Source: Candidatus Binataceae bacterium
GTDB lineage: Bacteria; Desulfobacterota; Binatia; Binatales; Binataceae
DNA length: 51,508 bases
Reading direction: 5' to 3'
Assembly (NCBI GenBank): GCA_036495685.1
Contig: DASXMJ010000094.1
Location: 1 to 51,508, forward strand
Shown here in pieces: positions 16,497-25,410 of this stretch. The notes below the pieces were generated by a model that was not told the DNA's origin, searched no databases, and saw only the letters and a list, made by a program, of their open reading frames with translations. How positions within the stretch are numbered: the first letter of the stretch is position 1; the number at the start of each line of letters is the position of its first letter. Position numbers and translations under genes: made by a program.

Positions 16497-17309
16497 CTAG
16501 GAGCGGGTTCCTGCCAATTGGGCGAGACCATCACCGAGCAGGTTAAAGCCGAGTATGGCGAGACCGATCGCGAGGCCGGGAGCGATCGTGAGGTATGGAG
16601 CGACCAGCATGAACGCGCGGCCCGCATCGAGCATGCTGCCCCAGCTCGGTGTGGGAGGTAGCGCACCCAGACCGAGAAACGAGAGCGCAGCTTCGGCCGC
16701 GACAATCCCCCCAACCCCGAAGGTCGCCTGTACCACGACCGGACCGGCCATCGCGGGAATTAGATGGCGCACGAGAACCCGCGCGGGTCGTGCGCCGAGG
16801 GTCTCGGCTGCTTGGACATATTCGCGCTCGCGCAGCGACAGAACTTCGCCACGCACCAATCGCGCATAGGTGGTCCATCCCATCGCGGATAGCGCGATCA
16901 GCAGGCTCAGAACCCCGGGGCCGAGGATTGCGGCCAGCGTGATCGCGAGCAAGATCCCCGGGAACGCGAGCAGGATGTCGACCGCGCGCATGATCAGCTC
17001 GTCGATCCATCCTCCGCTCAAACCGGCCACCCCCCCGACTAGACTGCCCACAATCAATGAGAGCGCCACTACTGAGACCGAGATGCCCAACGATAGACGC
17101 GCGCCATACACGATGCGCGCAAAAACATCGCGCCCCAGCGCGTCGCAGCCAAGGAGATGCCTGCCGCTTGGGCGGGTCAGTGAGTCGGATAGATGAATCG
17201 CGAGCGGGTCTGCATGAGCCAGCAACGGTCCCAACACTGCGATTGTCACGAGCAATACGACTATCGCCAGGCCGGCCGCCAGGGAGGGGTTCGGCGCGGA
17301 GCCTTTCAA
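16497..17309 (-). CDS. peptide/nickel-type ABC transporter permease (DppC-like)
   Basis: Integral membrane protein of 270 residues with about five or six transmembrane segments. The cytoplasmic EAA-type loop reads EYVQAAETLGARPARVLVRHL, the coupling element that contacts the ATPase. The N-terminal segment with GCDALGRDVFARIVYGARLSL is typical of DppC/OppC. The start is TTG 17309, overlapping the stop of the upstream permease (TTGA), with GAGG 5 bases before it; the longer frame to 17747 is a shadow of that gene. Third gene of an SBP-DppB-DppC operon. No ATPase gene follows; the next gene is an unrelated AttH-like protein. Confidence 0.88.
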   Translation of the reverse strand: MKGSAPNPSLAAGLAIVVLLVTIAVLGPLLAHADPLAIHLSDSLTRPSGRHLLGCDALGRDVFARIVYGARLSLGISVSVVALSLIVGSLVGGVAGLSGGWIDELIMRAVDILLAFPGILLAITLAAILGPGVLSLLIALSAMGWTTYARLVRGEVLSLREREYVQAAETLGARPARVLVRHLIPAMAGPVVVQATFGVGGIVAAEAALSFLGLGALPPTPSWGSMLDAGRAFMLVAPYLTIAPGLAIGLAILGFNLLGDGLAQLAGTRS

Positions 17310-18226
17310 TCGAGCCTCACCCGGGGATCGACAACCGCATAGACGAAATCGGTGGCCATATTTACCAGCACGTAGGTCAGAGCGAAGGTCAGCACGCACC
17401 CTTCGACCAATGGATAGTCGCGAGCGCTGATAGCGGTGATCAGCAGCCGGCCGATCCCGGGCCACGAGAAGATCACTTCCGTGATTAGCGCTCCGGTCAA
17501 AAGCGCACCCGCCTGCAAGCCGATAAGAGTTACCACCGAAGTCAGGGCGTTGCGCAGCCCGTGGCCGAGCAGTGCCGCCGTTTGACCTAGTCCTTTGCCA
17601 CGGGCCGTCCGCAGGTAGTCGCTCTCGCGAACGACGATGAGGCTCTGACGCAACATCCGCGCGAGAACCGCTCCCAGCGCGGTTCCGAGGGTCAAGGCCG
17701 GCAACACCAGATGAGCAAATCCGCCACGACCGGTCAGCGGGAACCATCGGAGATCCAGCGAGAAGATAATCATTAGCAGCGGCCCGAGGTAGATGTGGGG
17801 AATGGATATTCCGAGAATCGCGAAGCCCATCGCGCCGAGGTCGGCTACACTACCCGGTTTCGCGCCGGAAATTATTCCCAGCGGAAAGGCGATCACGATC
17901 CCGACGAGCAGGCCCGCGACAGTCAACTCCAAGGTGGCTGGGAATCGTTCCGCGATCAAACGGGCGACCGAGCGATGGTAGGTGATAGAGTCGCCCAAAT
18001 GACCCCTGGTCAGGCCGCCCAGGAAGTCGAGGTATTGTTCGCCGAGTGGGCGGTCGAGCCCGAGGCTATGGCGCAATCCCGCGATATCGCTGGGTGCGGC
18101 GGTCTCGCCGAGCATCGCGATGACCGGGTCGCCCGGCACCAAGTGAATCATCGCGAAGGTGAGGGTTGCAACACCGATCGCGACTGGCACCACCGAGCCG
18201 AGGCGGCGCAGAAAATAGCGCATCAC
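17306..18226 (-). CDS. peptide/nickel-type ABC transporter permease (DppB-like)
   Basis: Integral membrane protein of 306 residues with six expected transmembrane helices. The N-terminus YFLRRLGSVVPVAIGVATLT with HLVPGDP is diagnostic of DppB/OppB. The EAA loop is DYLRTARGKGLGQTAALLGH. It pairs with the DppC-like protein to form the membrane channel. ATG 18226 overlaps the stop of the substrate-binding protein gene by four bases (ATGA), which indicates translational coupling. Confidence 0.9.
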   Translation of the reverse strand: MMRYFLRRLGSVVPVAIGVATLTFAMIHLVPGDPVIAMLGETAAPSDIAGLRHSLGLDRPLGEQYLDFLGGLTRGHLGDSITYHRSVARLIAERFPATLELTVAGLLVGIVIAFPLGIISGAKPGSVADLGAMGFAILGISIPHIYLGPLLMIIFSLDLRWFPLTGRGGFAHLVLPALTLGTALGAVLARMLRQSLIVVRESDYLRTARGKGLGQTAALLGHGLRNALTSVVTLIGLQAGALLTGALITEVIFSWPGIGRLLITAISARDYPLVEGCVLTFALTYVLVNMATDFVYAVVDPRVRLD

Positions 18227-19779
18227 TCCGATGCCTCAGAAGCGAAAGGAGCCACGAGGGTTACGCTCGCGAGCGAACGCAGGCTACCATTGGGATACGG
18301 TTCAAAACCGGCCACTTCTCGATTCAGCACCGTGACGTTTTGCAGCCACCACAGGGATACATAGGGCAGGTCGTCGGCCGCCAGATGTTGCACTTGTCCG
18401 TAGATGGCGCGGCGGCGTGCGCCATCGACAGTGCTCATTCCAGCTTCGACGAGCGCATCCATTTCCGGGTTGCGATAGGCGCCGCGATTCAGTCCGCGCG
18501 GCGGTAGCATCAGCGAGTCGAAGGTCAGGTAGTAGTGGTTCGGATCATCGATGCCGATCCACCGCATCGAGGCGAGATCGAAGTTGCCGTTGGCAAGGTC
18601 ACTGTAGAACGTCGCCCAGTCGTTGCTGCGAATCTCGACCCGAATACCGACTCGTCGCAGCATCGCCTGCAGCACTTCGGCGAGCCGCCCGCTTTCGGGC
18701 GTGGTCTTGTAGATGAACTTGAGAGCGCGCACGCCATTCCGATCGGCGTGATATCCCGCGTCATCGAGGAGCCTCCGTGCCATTTCCGGATCATAGCGGT
18801 AGGGCCGCACGTTGGCGTCGTAGGCCCAATTTTCCGGCGCCAGCATGCCGCTGGCAATGCGGGCCGTGCCGCGCAGATAGGAATCGACAATCGCGGCGCG
18901 GTCGATTGCATAGGCGATCGCGCGGCGCACGCGCAGGTCGCGAAGGTGCGGGTTGCGGAAATTGAACAGCAGATAAACATAGCTGGTGCCGGGAGCCTCG
19001 TTGAGACGAAGGTTGGGATTCGAGATCAGGTAGGAAAGGACTTCTGGATCGATGTTGTTCGGGGCGACATCGCAGATCCCTTCCGCGAGCTCCAGCGTGC
19101 GCACCGTGCCATCGGGCACAATCTTGAACACGATGCCCTCGGGCGAGTTGGTGGGGGCCGGCCGGTACGGATTACGCTCAAGCCAGGCCGAATCGTCGCG
19201 CAGGTACTTCGCCATCCTGAAGGCCCCGGTTCCGGGTGGGCTGACGACCACGCTGCTATGCGGCAACGGGGTGCCTGCGGGCACGATGCCATAGGTACCC
19301 ATCTCCAAGGCGGGTGCATAGGGGCGCGTGGTGGTAATCACGACCGTGTGCTGGTCCGGAATCTCGATGGACTTGAGCTGCTCGAGGCCGGCTCGCTTGG
19401 GGGATGCCGACCAACGATCGAGAATCGAGTCGTAGGTGAACTTGACATCCCGCGAGGTGAGCTCGCGTCCATCGCTGAAGCGCATACCGGATTTCAAATG
19501 GAAAATTATGTGGGTGTCGTCGGGCCGCTCGATGCTTTCAGCAAGATCGCCGACCAGCCGACCATTGCGATCGATCTTGACCATCGAATCGAAGATCAAC
19601 TCCATGATTCGCGACGAGATGGCATCCGTCGCAAAGCGCGGGTCGGTCGCGGTCGGAGAGGTTTCAATGTCGACCTGCAGGTAACGCGCCGGAGGGGGCG
19701 CGGGACGGCCGCATCCAAACGCCAGTGCTACGCATAGTGCTAGCGCATATGCGGTCGCCCGGCCTTTTCGTTTCCTCAT
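18223..19779 (-). CDS. ABC transporter substrate-binding lipoprotein, family 5
   Basis: Protein of 518 residues, normal length for family 5 solute-binding proteins (DppA/OppA/NikA type). From ATG 19779 it has a positively charged n-region (MRKRKGR), a hydrophobic core and a lipobox LAFGC, so it should be a membrane-anchored lipoprotein. LVGDLAESIERPDDTHIIFHL followed by KSGMRFSDG is the conserved family signature. An alternative start at ATG 19800 adds seven residues; the region before it has no ribosome site. The cargo is not predictable: peptides, opines, nickel and sugars are all known for this family. First gene of the transporter operon, divergent from the macro-domain gene. Confidence 0.88.
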   Translation of the reverse strand: MRKRKGRATAYALALCVALAFGCGRPAPPPARYLQVDIETSPTATDPRFATDAISSRIMELIFDSMVKIDRNGRLVGDLAESIERPDDTHIIFHLKSGMRFSDGRELTSRDVKFTYDSILDRWSASPKRAGLEQLKSIEIPDQHTVVITTTRPYAPALEMGTYGIVPAGTPLPHSSVVVSPPGTGAFRMAKYLRDDSAWLERNPYRPAPTNSPEGIVFKIVPDGTVRTLELAEGICDVAPNNIDPEVLSYLISNPNLRLNEAPGTSYVYLLFNFRNPHLRDLRVRRAIAYAIDRAAIVDSYLRGTARIASGMLAPENWAYDANVRPYRYDPEMARRLLDDAGYHADRNGVRALKFIYKTTPESGRLAEVLQAMLRRVGIRVEIRSNDWATFYSDLANGNFDLASMRWIGIDDPNHYYLTFDSLMLPPRGLNRGAYRNPEMDALVEAGMSTVDGARRRAIYGQVQHLAADDLPYVSLWWLQNVTVLNREVAGFEPYPNGSLRSLASVTLVAPFASEASE

Positions 19780-19858
19780 CTCCACGAGTCTTTGGATCAT
19801 CGCTGACAGCGCGGATAATAGCAGACCAATCTGGGGTAAATTGGAGGAGGCGCGCGCG

Positions 19859-20395
19859 ATGGCTAGCGAATGGCGCGACAAGGTAACTCTCCGGCAGGGC
19901 GATCTCACCGAGGCATCGACAGATGCAATCGTGAACGCTGCAAACAATGACTTGCAACTGGGCGGGGGAGTGGCAGGCGCAATTCGGCGCAAGGGTGGTC
20001 CAACGATTCAGGAGGAATGCGATCGCATCGGGCCGCTGCCGCTCGGCGAGGCGGCGATCACTAACGCAGGTCAGCTGCGCGCCAAGTACGTGATTCATGC
20101 GGCCAGCATGCGACTGGGCGGCCGCACCACCGAGGAAAATCTGAGAGCATCGACCCGCAACTCACTACTACGGGCCAAGGAAAAAGGACTTCGGTCGATC
20201 GCGTTTCCGGCCGTGGGCACCGGGATCGCGGGGTTTGCGCTGGACCGCTGCGCGGAGGTGATGTTGAGCGAGGTAGCGGCGAATCTGCGCGGCACAACCC
20301 CCGTGGAGAGGGTGGAGTTTGTGTTATTTGACGATGCGGCGTTGCAGGTATTCCGGCGCGTGCTTGAAGGGATGGGTAGCGAAGCTAAACGCTGA
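19859..20395 (+). CDS. macro-domain protein (ADP-ribose-binding/hydrolase type)
   Basis: Single macro domain of 178 residues. The ADP-ribose-binding elements are DAIVNAANNDLQLGGGVAGA near residues 22-41 and FPAVGTGIAGFALDRCAEVM near 115-135. Such proteins remove ADP-ribose from proteins or nucleic acids or hydrolyse O-acetyl-ADP-ribose. The two-asparagine loop and GGGVAGAI pattern fit the MacroD / archaeal AF1521-like groups. The start is ATG 19859, since GGAGGAGG lies 8 bases upstream. Divergent from the transporter operon. No ADP-ribosyltransferase or toxin partner is visible nearby. Confidence 0.9.
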   Translation: MASEWRDKVTLRQGDLTEASTDAIVNAANNDLQLGGGVAGAIRRKGGPTIQEECDRIGPLPLGEAAITNAGQLRAKYVIHAASMRLGGRTTEENLRASTRNSLLRAKEKGLRSIAFPAVGTGIAGFALDRCAEVMLSEVAANLRGTTPVERVEFVLFDDAALQVFRRVLEGMGSEAKR

Positions 20396-20578
20396 CCCGC
20401 GGCGGTGCCAGAGGAGTAACCCCGCACCAAAGGTTTTGGCTCTGCGACTTTCTCCCCATTCGGACGGGTGAGGACCTGGTTGACCTGCGCGAATTCGGAT
20501 CACTCAACGCCGCAAAGGTCGCGCCCGCACCAAGCGGCAATCGTAAAAGCGGTTGCTGACACGGCGCGTCCGTCGAAA

Positions 20579-22177
20579 TCAGTGGGCGGCGCCGCCGGCG
20601 CCTGCTTGGGCGCGGCGCAAGACGATGAAGCTGGGGACGAGAATCAGCATCATGATCGCAAGGGTGCGGTAGATGTCGTTGAACGACAGCATCGCGGCCT
20701 GGGCCTGGATCATCGCGTAGACGCCCCCGATGCCCTGCTTTTGCCCGGTGATGAGTTGCGGGACAAAGTGAAAGGCGTGCGCGCCGGGCAGCTGGGTGCC
20801 GGCCGCGCTCATTTTCCAGGCGGCAAAGACCGAGAAGCGTTCCGCAAGATACGACTGGTGGACCTGTTCGTGACGCACGAGCGCGGTGGTCATGTACGAG
20901 ATGCCGATAGCGGCGCCCGCGTTACGCATCATGTTATACAGGCTGGCCGCATAGCCCATGCGCTCGCGCTGCACGCAGGAAAGTGTAATCGCGGAGAGGG
21001 TCGGAAAAATCATTCCCATCCCGATGCCCATCACAATGCTTGGCCATACCACCACCCAGGTACTCACCTGCAGGTCCCAGCGCGACATCTGCCACAGGCC
21101 AGCGGTCATAAGGACAAAACCCAGGCCGATGAGCGGGCGGGTGTCAAAACGCGCACGTGCGAGCTGACCTATGAGAAGCATCGCCACCATGGTTCCGAGC
21201 CCGCGCGGAGCCAACACCAGGCCGGCCTTCCACGCGCTGTATCCGAGCAGCTCCTGGAGGAAAATCGGGTTGAGCAGACCCGTGCCGTAAAGGGCGAAAC
21301 TCATCGCGACCATCAGCGCGACCGAAAAGCTGAAGATCGGAATCTTGAGAATGCGCAGATCAAGAATTGGTTCTTCGAACCACAGTTCGTGGATCACGAA
21401 CCAGGTGAACAGCGCCAGCGAGATCACGACTGAATAAACCACCCACGACGACGCGAACCAGTCCGCGCGCTGGCCGCGATCGAGAACGATCTGCATCAAT
21501 CCCAGGCTCACCGCCATCAGGAGCATCCCGAGGTAGTCGACCTTGCCGCCGCGCGCGCGATGCGTTCGCAGGTAGACGGGGTCGTGCACGAAGGCCGAGA
21601 CCATCAAGAAGGCGATAAGGCCGATTGGCAGATTGATGTAGAAATTCCAGCGCCAGTTCCAGTTATCCGTGATCCAGCCGCCCAGCGTCGGACCCATGAT
21701 CGGAGCCACCATCAGACCCATGCCCCAGGTCGCCATAGCGAGCTGTTGCTCGTTGGGTGGAAAGGTTTCCATCAGGATGGCTTGCGACGACGGGATCATC
21801 GCGGCGCCGGCCGCCCCCTGGATGAGCCGAAATATCACCATCTGGTCGAGTGAGCGCGCGGCGCCGCACAGGCCGGAGGCAACCATGAACACCGCTACCG
21901 AGGTAAGAAAGTAGCGCTTGCGACCGAAGCGGGCGGAGATCCATCCGCTCATCGGGATCATGATGCCGTTAGCCATCAGGTAGCTGGTCAAAACCCAGGC
22001 AATCTCGTCAACGCTCGCGGAAAAGGTCCCCTGCATGTGCGGCAGGGCGACGTTGACGATTGAGGTATCGAGCACCTCGAGTGAGGTGCCCAGCATCACC
22101 GCCAACGCGATCAGCCATTTGTGCGACGGCGTAGCGTGGTCGAACTGCTCGAGCGGTACTTTACTGGCGGCTCCCAT
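20579..22177 (-). CDS. MFS drug efflux transporter, DHA2 (EmrB/QacA) family
   Basis: Polytopic protein of 532 residues with 14 expected transmembrane helices. Family marks are LEVLDTSIVNVALPHMQG in helix 1, SGWISARFGRKRYF in the loop between helices 2 and 3, RLIQGAAGAAMIPSSQA (motif B with the conserved Arg), and GWITDNWNWRWNFYINLPIG (motif C region). Proton-driven export of hydrophobic or cationic compounds is expected. No EmrA-like membrane-fusion partner or TetR regulator is next to it, so its cargo and control are unknown. ATG 22177 is chosen; the frame extends to TTG 22228 but neither start has a clear ribosome site. Confidence 0.92.
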   Translation of the reverse strand: MGAASKVPLEQFDHATPSHKWLIALAVMLGTSLEVLDTSIVNVALPHMQGTFSASVDEIAWVLTSYLMANGIMIPMSGWISARFGRKRYFLTSVAVFMVASGLCGAARSLDQMVIFRLIQGAAGAAMIPSSQAILMETFPPNEQQLAMATWGMGLMVAPIMGPTLGGWITDNWNWRWNFYINLPIGLIAFLMVSAFVHDPVYLRTHRARGGKVDYLGMLLMAVSLGLMQIVLDRGQRADWFASSWVVYSVVISLALFTWFVIHELWFEEPILDLRILKIPIFSFSVALMVAMSFALYGTGLLNPIFLQELLGYSAWKAGLVLAPRGLGTMVAMLLIGQLARARFDTRPLIGLGFVLMTAGLWQMSRWDLQVSTWVVVWPSIVMGIGMGMIFPTLSAITLSCVQRERMGYAASLYNMMRNAGAAIGISYMTTALVRHEQVHQSYLAERFSVFAAWKMSAAGTQLPGAHAFHFVPQLITGQKQGIGGVYAMIQAQAAMLSFNDIYRTLAIMMLILVPSFIVLRRAQAGAGGAAH

Positions 22178-22368
22178 GGGAAACTTGTTCTGTAGCTGCT
22201 CTTGCCCATAGTAACGGACTCTCACCAACGGACACAGGCGCGGTGGCGGTCATCTGAAAGGCACCGAACGGTAATGTGATCTTCATTGATTGTGACATGT
22301 GAAGCCCGCGATGCTGAGCCGTGCACCCCGATGGTGACAACGGGTATTCGAGCGGCTACTCTCGGTGC

Positions 22369-23883
22369 ATGCGGCTTGCCGCAATCGACGTAGGATCGAA
22401 TTCCGTACACATGATCGTCGCCGATGCGAGCCGCGACGGGCACCTTGAGGTGGTCGATCGCGTCAAGGAGATGGTGCGTCTGGGGCGACGATCCTTCATG
22501 ACCGGCAGTCTCATCGACGAATCGATGGACCTCGCGATCGGGGCCTTGAAGAATTTCGGGCGACTGGCTCGGGTACGGAAAGTTGACCGGCTACGGGCGG
22601 TTGCGACCAGCGCTGTCCGCGAGGCGAAAAACCGCGTCGGGTTCATCCGTCGAATCCGCCGCGAGACCGGCCTCAAGATCGAAGTTATTTCCGGAGTTGA
22701 AGAGGCGCGACTGATTTTCCAGGCCGCGCAACATGCTTTTGGACTCGATGGTGGTCCACACCTGCTGTTTGATGTGGGGGGCGGCAGCGTCGAATTGGTC
22801 CTGGTGCAGGATCGGCATCCGCTCTGGATGCATAGCGCGAAGCTGGGAGTCGCCCGGTTAACTGAGCGTTTTCTTACCGCGGATCCGCCGACCAACGCGC
22901 AACTCCGCAGACTCGAGAATCACCTCGACCACAAAATCGGCGCGCTGCTCCGCAAGGTGCGTAAGGCTGGCGTTGTTCACGCGATCGGGACATCCGGGAC
23001 GATCAACACGCTGGTGGCGATGGCGCGGGCATCGAGGGGAGAAGAACTCGGCCGCCTGCACGGCGCCAGCGCATCGGCCGAAGAGATCACCAAGCTGGCG
23101 GGCGACCTGGTGACCGCCAATGCCGCGCTGCGCGCGGAGCTTCCGGGAATGGATGCGAAGCGGGTCGACCTAATGCCGGCAGCCGGAGCGCTAGTGGACT
23201 TTGTGCTGAAGCGCTCGGGCGCATCCTCGTTGGTCGCGTGTTCCTGGGCGTTGCGCGAGGGGTTGATCCTAAGCCTGCTCAAGGCGGCACGCGGCAACAG
23301 CGCGGCGGACGCTCGACGCCGATCGGTGAAAGCCCTAGCGTCGCGATTTTTGGGATCCAACGAACATGGACAGCAGGTTGCGAAGCTGGCGCTGCGCCTG
23401 TTCGACGCTACCGCCCCGGTTTTGGGTCTGCCAAAGAATTCGCGTGAATTACTTGAATACGCGGCCGTGCTTCACGACGTAGGACACGCTATCGACCACG
23501 ACCGGCACAATCGACACTCGTATTATCTCATCAAAAATGCTGAACTATTTGGCTTCGAGCCCGACGAGATCGAGGTGATCGCCCAGGCGGCCCGCGGTCA
23601 TCGCAAGCAGGCGCCAAAGGTAGACTCACCCGACCTAAGTGCGCTAACTGGAGCCAAGCGCCGTCTGGTACGGGGGTTCGCAGCGATTCTGAGGGTGGCC
23701 GATGCGCTGGACCGCACGCATTTCGGTGTGGTTAAAAATATCGAAGTAAGCTACTCGCCGGGGCGGTTGATCATCGGGGTCGACTCCGACAAGGAAAAGG
23801 CCGACCTCGAACTGTGGACATGCGAGAGACGGACAGACCTGCTATCGCGACTTCTCGAGCGCCAGGTGACCTTGGCGCGATAA
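22369..23883 (+). CDS. Ppx/GppA-family phosphatase with C-terminal HD domain
   Basis: Protein of 504 residues: an actin-like ASKHA Ppx/GppA domain at about 1-300 and an HD domain after it. AAIDVGSNSVHMIVAD is phosphate loop 1, RAVATSAVREAKNR and IEVISGVEEARLIF are typical, and FDVGGGSVELVL is loop 2. The C-terminal half has LHDVGHAIDHDRHNRHSYY, the HD metal site. Such proteins hydrolyse polyphosphate ends or pppGpp. ATG 22369 is preferred over GTG 22321, which adds a poor extension. First gene of an overlapping operon with two kinase-like genes, CHAD and SixA, and ppk1 elsewhere in the window favours the polyphosphate role. Confidence 0.92.
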   Translation: MRLAAIDVGSNSVHMIVADASRDGHLEVVDRVKEMVRLGRRSFMTGSLIDESMDLAIGALKNFGRLARVRKVDRLRAVATSAVREAKNRVGFIRRIRRETGLKIEVISGVEEARLIFQAAQHAFGLDGGPHLLFDVGGGSVELVLVQDRHPLWMHSAKLGVARLTERFLTADPPTNAQLRRLENHLDHKIGALLRKVRKAGVVHAIGTSGTINTLVAMARASRGEELGRLHGASASAEEITKLAGDLVTANAALRAELPGMDAKRVDLMPAAGALVDFVLKRSGASSLVACSWALREGLILSLLKAARGNSAADARRRSVKALASRFLGSNEHGQQVAKLALRLFDATAPVLGLPKNSRELLEYAAVLHDVGHAIDHDRHNRHSYYLIKNAELFGFEPDEIEVIAQAARGHRKQAPKVDSPDLSALTGAKRRLVRGFAAILRVADALDRTHFGVVKNIEVSYSPGRLIIGVDSDKEKADLELWTCERRTDLLSRLLERQVTLAR

Positions 23884-24668
23884 GCTCGGCAACCCATTCG
23901 GCGCGCGCCGCAGCCAATGGCCGGGGCGGCGCTGCAGCCGCGAAGGCGGACGGCAACAGCCTCCTGCTCACGCCCCATCCGTATCCGGGGCGGCTGATCG
24001 CGGTCGAGGGAATCGACGGATCCGGCAAATCCACCCAAATGATGCTGCTCGAGCGATGGCTGCGGGCGCGCGGTTACCCCGTCATCTTCACCGAATGGAA
24101 CTCGTCGCGCCTGGTGCGGCGCTCGATGAGCCGCGGCAAAAAGAAGAACCTGCTGACGCCGACGACCTTCAGCCTGCTCCATGCAGTCGATTTCGCGGAC
24201 CGCTTGACCTATCAGATCATGCCGCCATTGCAAGCGGGAATGATCGTGCTCGCCGACCGCTACGCGTTTACCGCCTTCGCACGCGACGTGGCCCGCGGGG
24301 TGCATCCGGAATGGGTGCGGGCGGTGTACAGCTTTGCCCTGCGTCCGGACCTTACGCTGTATTTCCGGGTTCCCATCGAAGTCTCGCTGGAGCGTTTGCT
24401 CGCGGGGCGTGCCAAACTCAAATATCACGAGGCCGGCATGGACGTGGGGCTGTCGGCAGATCCCGCGGAGAGTTTTCGTATGTTCCAGAGCCGGGTGCTC
24501 GAATTCTACGACGAGCTGACGCACGAGTTCGAGCTACGCACCATCGATGCGACTGGCGAAATTCCGGAGCAGCAGCGGATGTTTCGCCAGATCGTTCAGG
24601 ACGTGGTGCTGCATGACTATGACCGCGAACGTGCCAAGGGGAACCATGTCAGAACACAGCCACGCTAA
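23820..24668 (+). CDS. thymidylate-kinase-like protein 1 (intact Walker A)
   Basis: Protein of about 282 residues with a P-loop kinase fold of the dTMP kinase family. EGIDGSGKSTQ is the Walker A motif (K70), LADRYAFTAFARD matches the family's DR-Y segment, and DFADRLTYQIMPPL the preceding helix. It is longer than typical dTMP kinase (about 210) through an Ala/Gly-rich N-terminus and a C-terminal extension, and is diverged in the substrate region, so true dTMP kinase activity is doubtful. The first 64 bases lie inside the end of the Ppx gene, so the start (GTG 23814, ATG 23820 or later) is uncertain. Its end overlaps the next kinase-like gene by 23 bp. Confidence 0.8.
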   Translation: MRETDRPAIATSRAPGDLGAISSATHSARAAANGRGGAAAAKADGNSLLLTPHPYPGRLIAVEGIDGSGKSTQMMLLERWLRARGYPVIFTEWNSSRLVRRSMSRGKKKNLLTPTTFSLLHAVDFADRLTYQIMPPLQAGMIVLADRYAFTAFARDVARGVHPEWVRAVYSFALRPDLTLYFRVPIEVSLERLLAGRAKLKYHEAGMDVGLSADPAESFRMFQSRVLEFYDELTHEFELRTIDATGEIPEQQRMFRQIVQDVVLHDYDRERAKGNHVRTQPR

Positions 24669-25407
24669 GAAGTGGTACGGACACGGGCTGCCATACCTGT
24701 CCGAGAAGCGGCTACCGGGGCATTTGATCGCAATCGAGGGAACCGACGGTGTCGGCCGCTCGAGCCAGATCGCGCTGCTGCGGCCATGGTTGGAGCTGGA
24801 AGGATATGCGGTCAGCAACACCGGATGGACCCGGTCGCCCTTGTTGTCGGAGACGATCAACGAAGCGAAAGCAGGCCATCAGCTAACCGTCACTACCTTC
24901 AGCCTGCTGTATGCGGCGGATTTCGCCGATCGGCTTGAGCACGAAATTCTGCCCGCTCTGCAGGCCGGGTTTATCGTGATCGCCGACCGCTACATGTACA
25001 CGGCATTTGCCCGGAACATGGTAATGGGCGCCGATCCGCGATGGACTCGCGACGTTTTTGGTATGGCGCTGCAGCCGGACCTGGTCATTTATCTAGACAT
25101 CGATGTGGAGACGCTCATTCCGCGCGTCGTGCAAGGCAAGGGCATGGACCATTGGGAATCGGGCATGCATCTACTACTCGGAACCAACTTGTTTGAATCG
25201 TTCCAACGCTACCAGACCCACCTGATCGAGGAATACCAGCGACTGGCGTCGGAATTCGGCTTTATCGCGGTCGATGCGCGCCAGCCGATCGATGATGTGC
25301 AGACGGAACTGCGCTTGCACATCATGCAGTACCTGCGCACCGCCGATCCGGCGCGCAACGCGATCACACACAAGGAGAAGTCGGCCACTTCCACGGAAGA
25401 GGAGTAG
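24646..25407 (+). CDS. thymidylate-kinase-like protein 2 (degenerate Walker A)
   Basis: Paralogue of the upstream gene, 253 residues. Shared blocks are RLPGHLIAIEGTDG, TTFSLLYAADFADRLEHEIL and FIVIADRYMYTAFARN. The Walker A position reads GTDGVGRSS, with Arg (R38) in place of the catalytic Lys. Such a change usually weakens or removes phosphoryl transfer, so this copy may be a regulatory or structural partner of the first. The start is ATG 24646 with AAGGGG 5 bases upstream, inside the end of kinase 1. The Glu-rich C-terminus ends 3 bp before the CHAD gene. A frame opening at 24547 is a shadow of kinase 1. Confidence 0.8.
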   Translation: MSEHSHAKKWYGHGLPYLSEKRLPGHLIAIEGTDGVGRSSQIALLRPWLELEGYAVSNTGWTRSPLLSETINEAKAGHQLTVTTFSLLYAADFADRLEHEILPALQAGFIVIADRYMYTAFARNMVMGADPRWTRDVFGMALQPDLVIYLDIDVETLIPRVVQGKGMDHWESGMHLLLGTNLFESFQRYQTHLIEEYQRLASEFGFIAVDARQPIDDVQTELRLHIMQYLRTADPARNAITHKEKSATSTEEE

Positions 25408-25410
25408 GCG

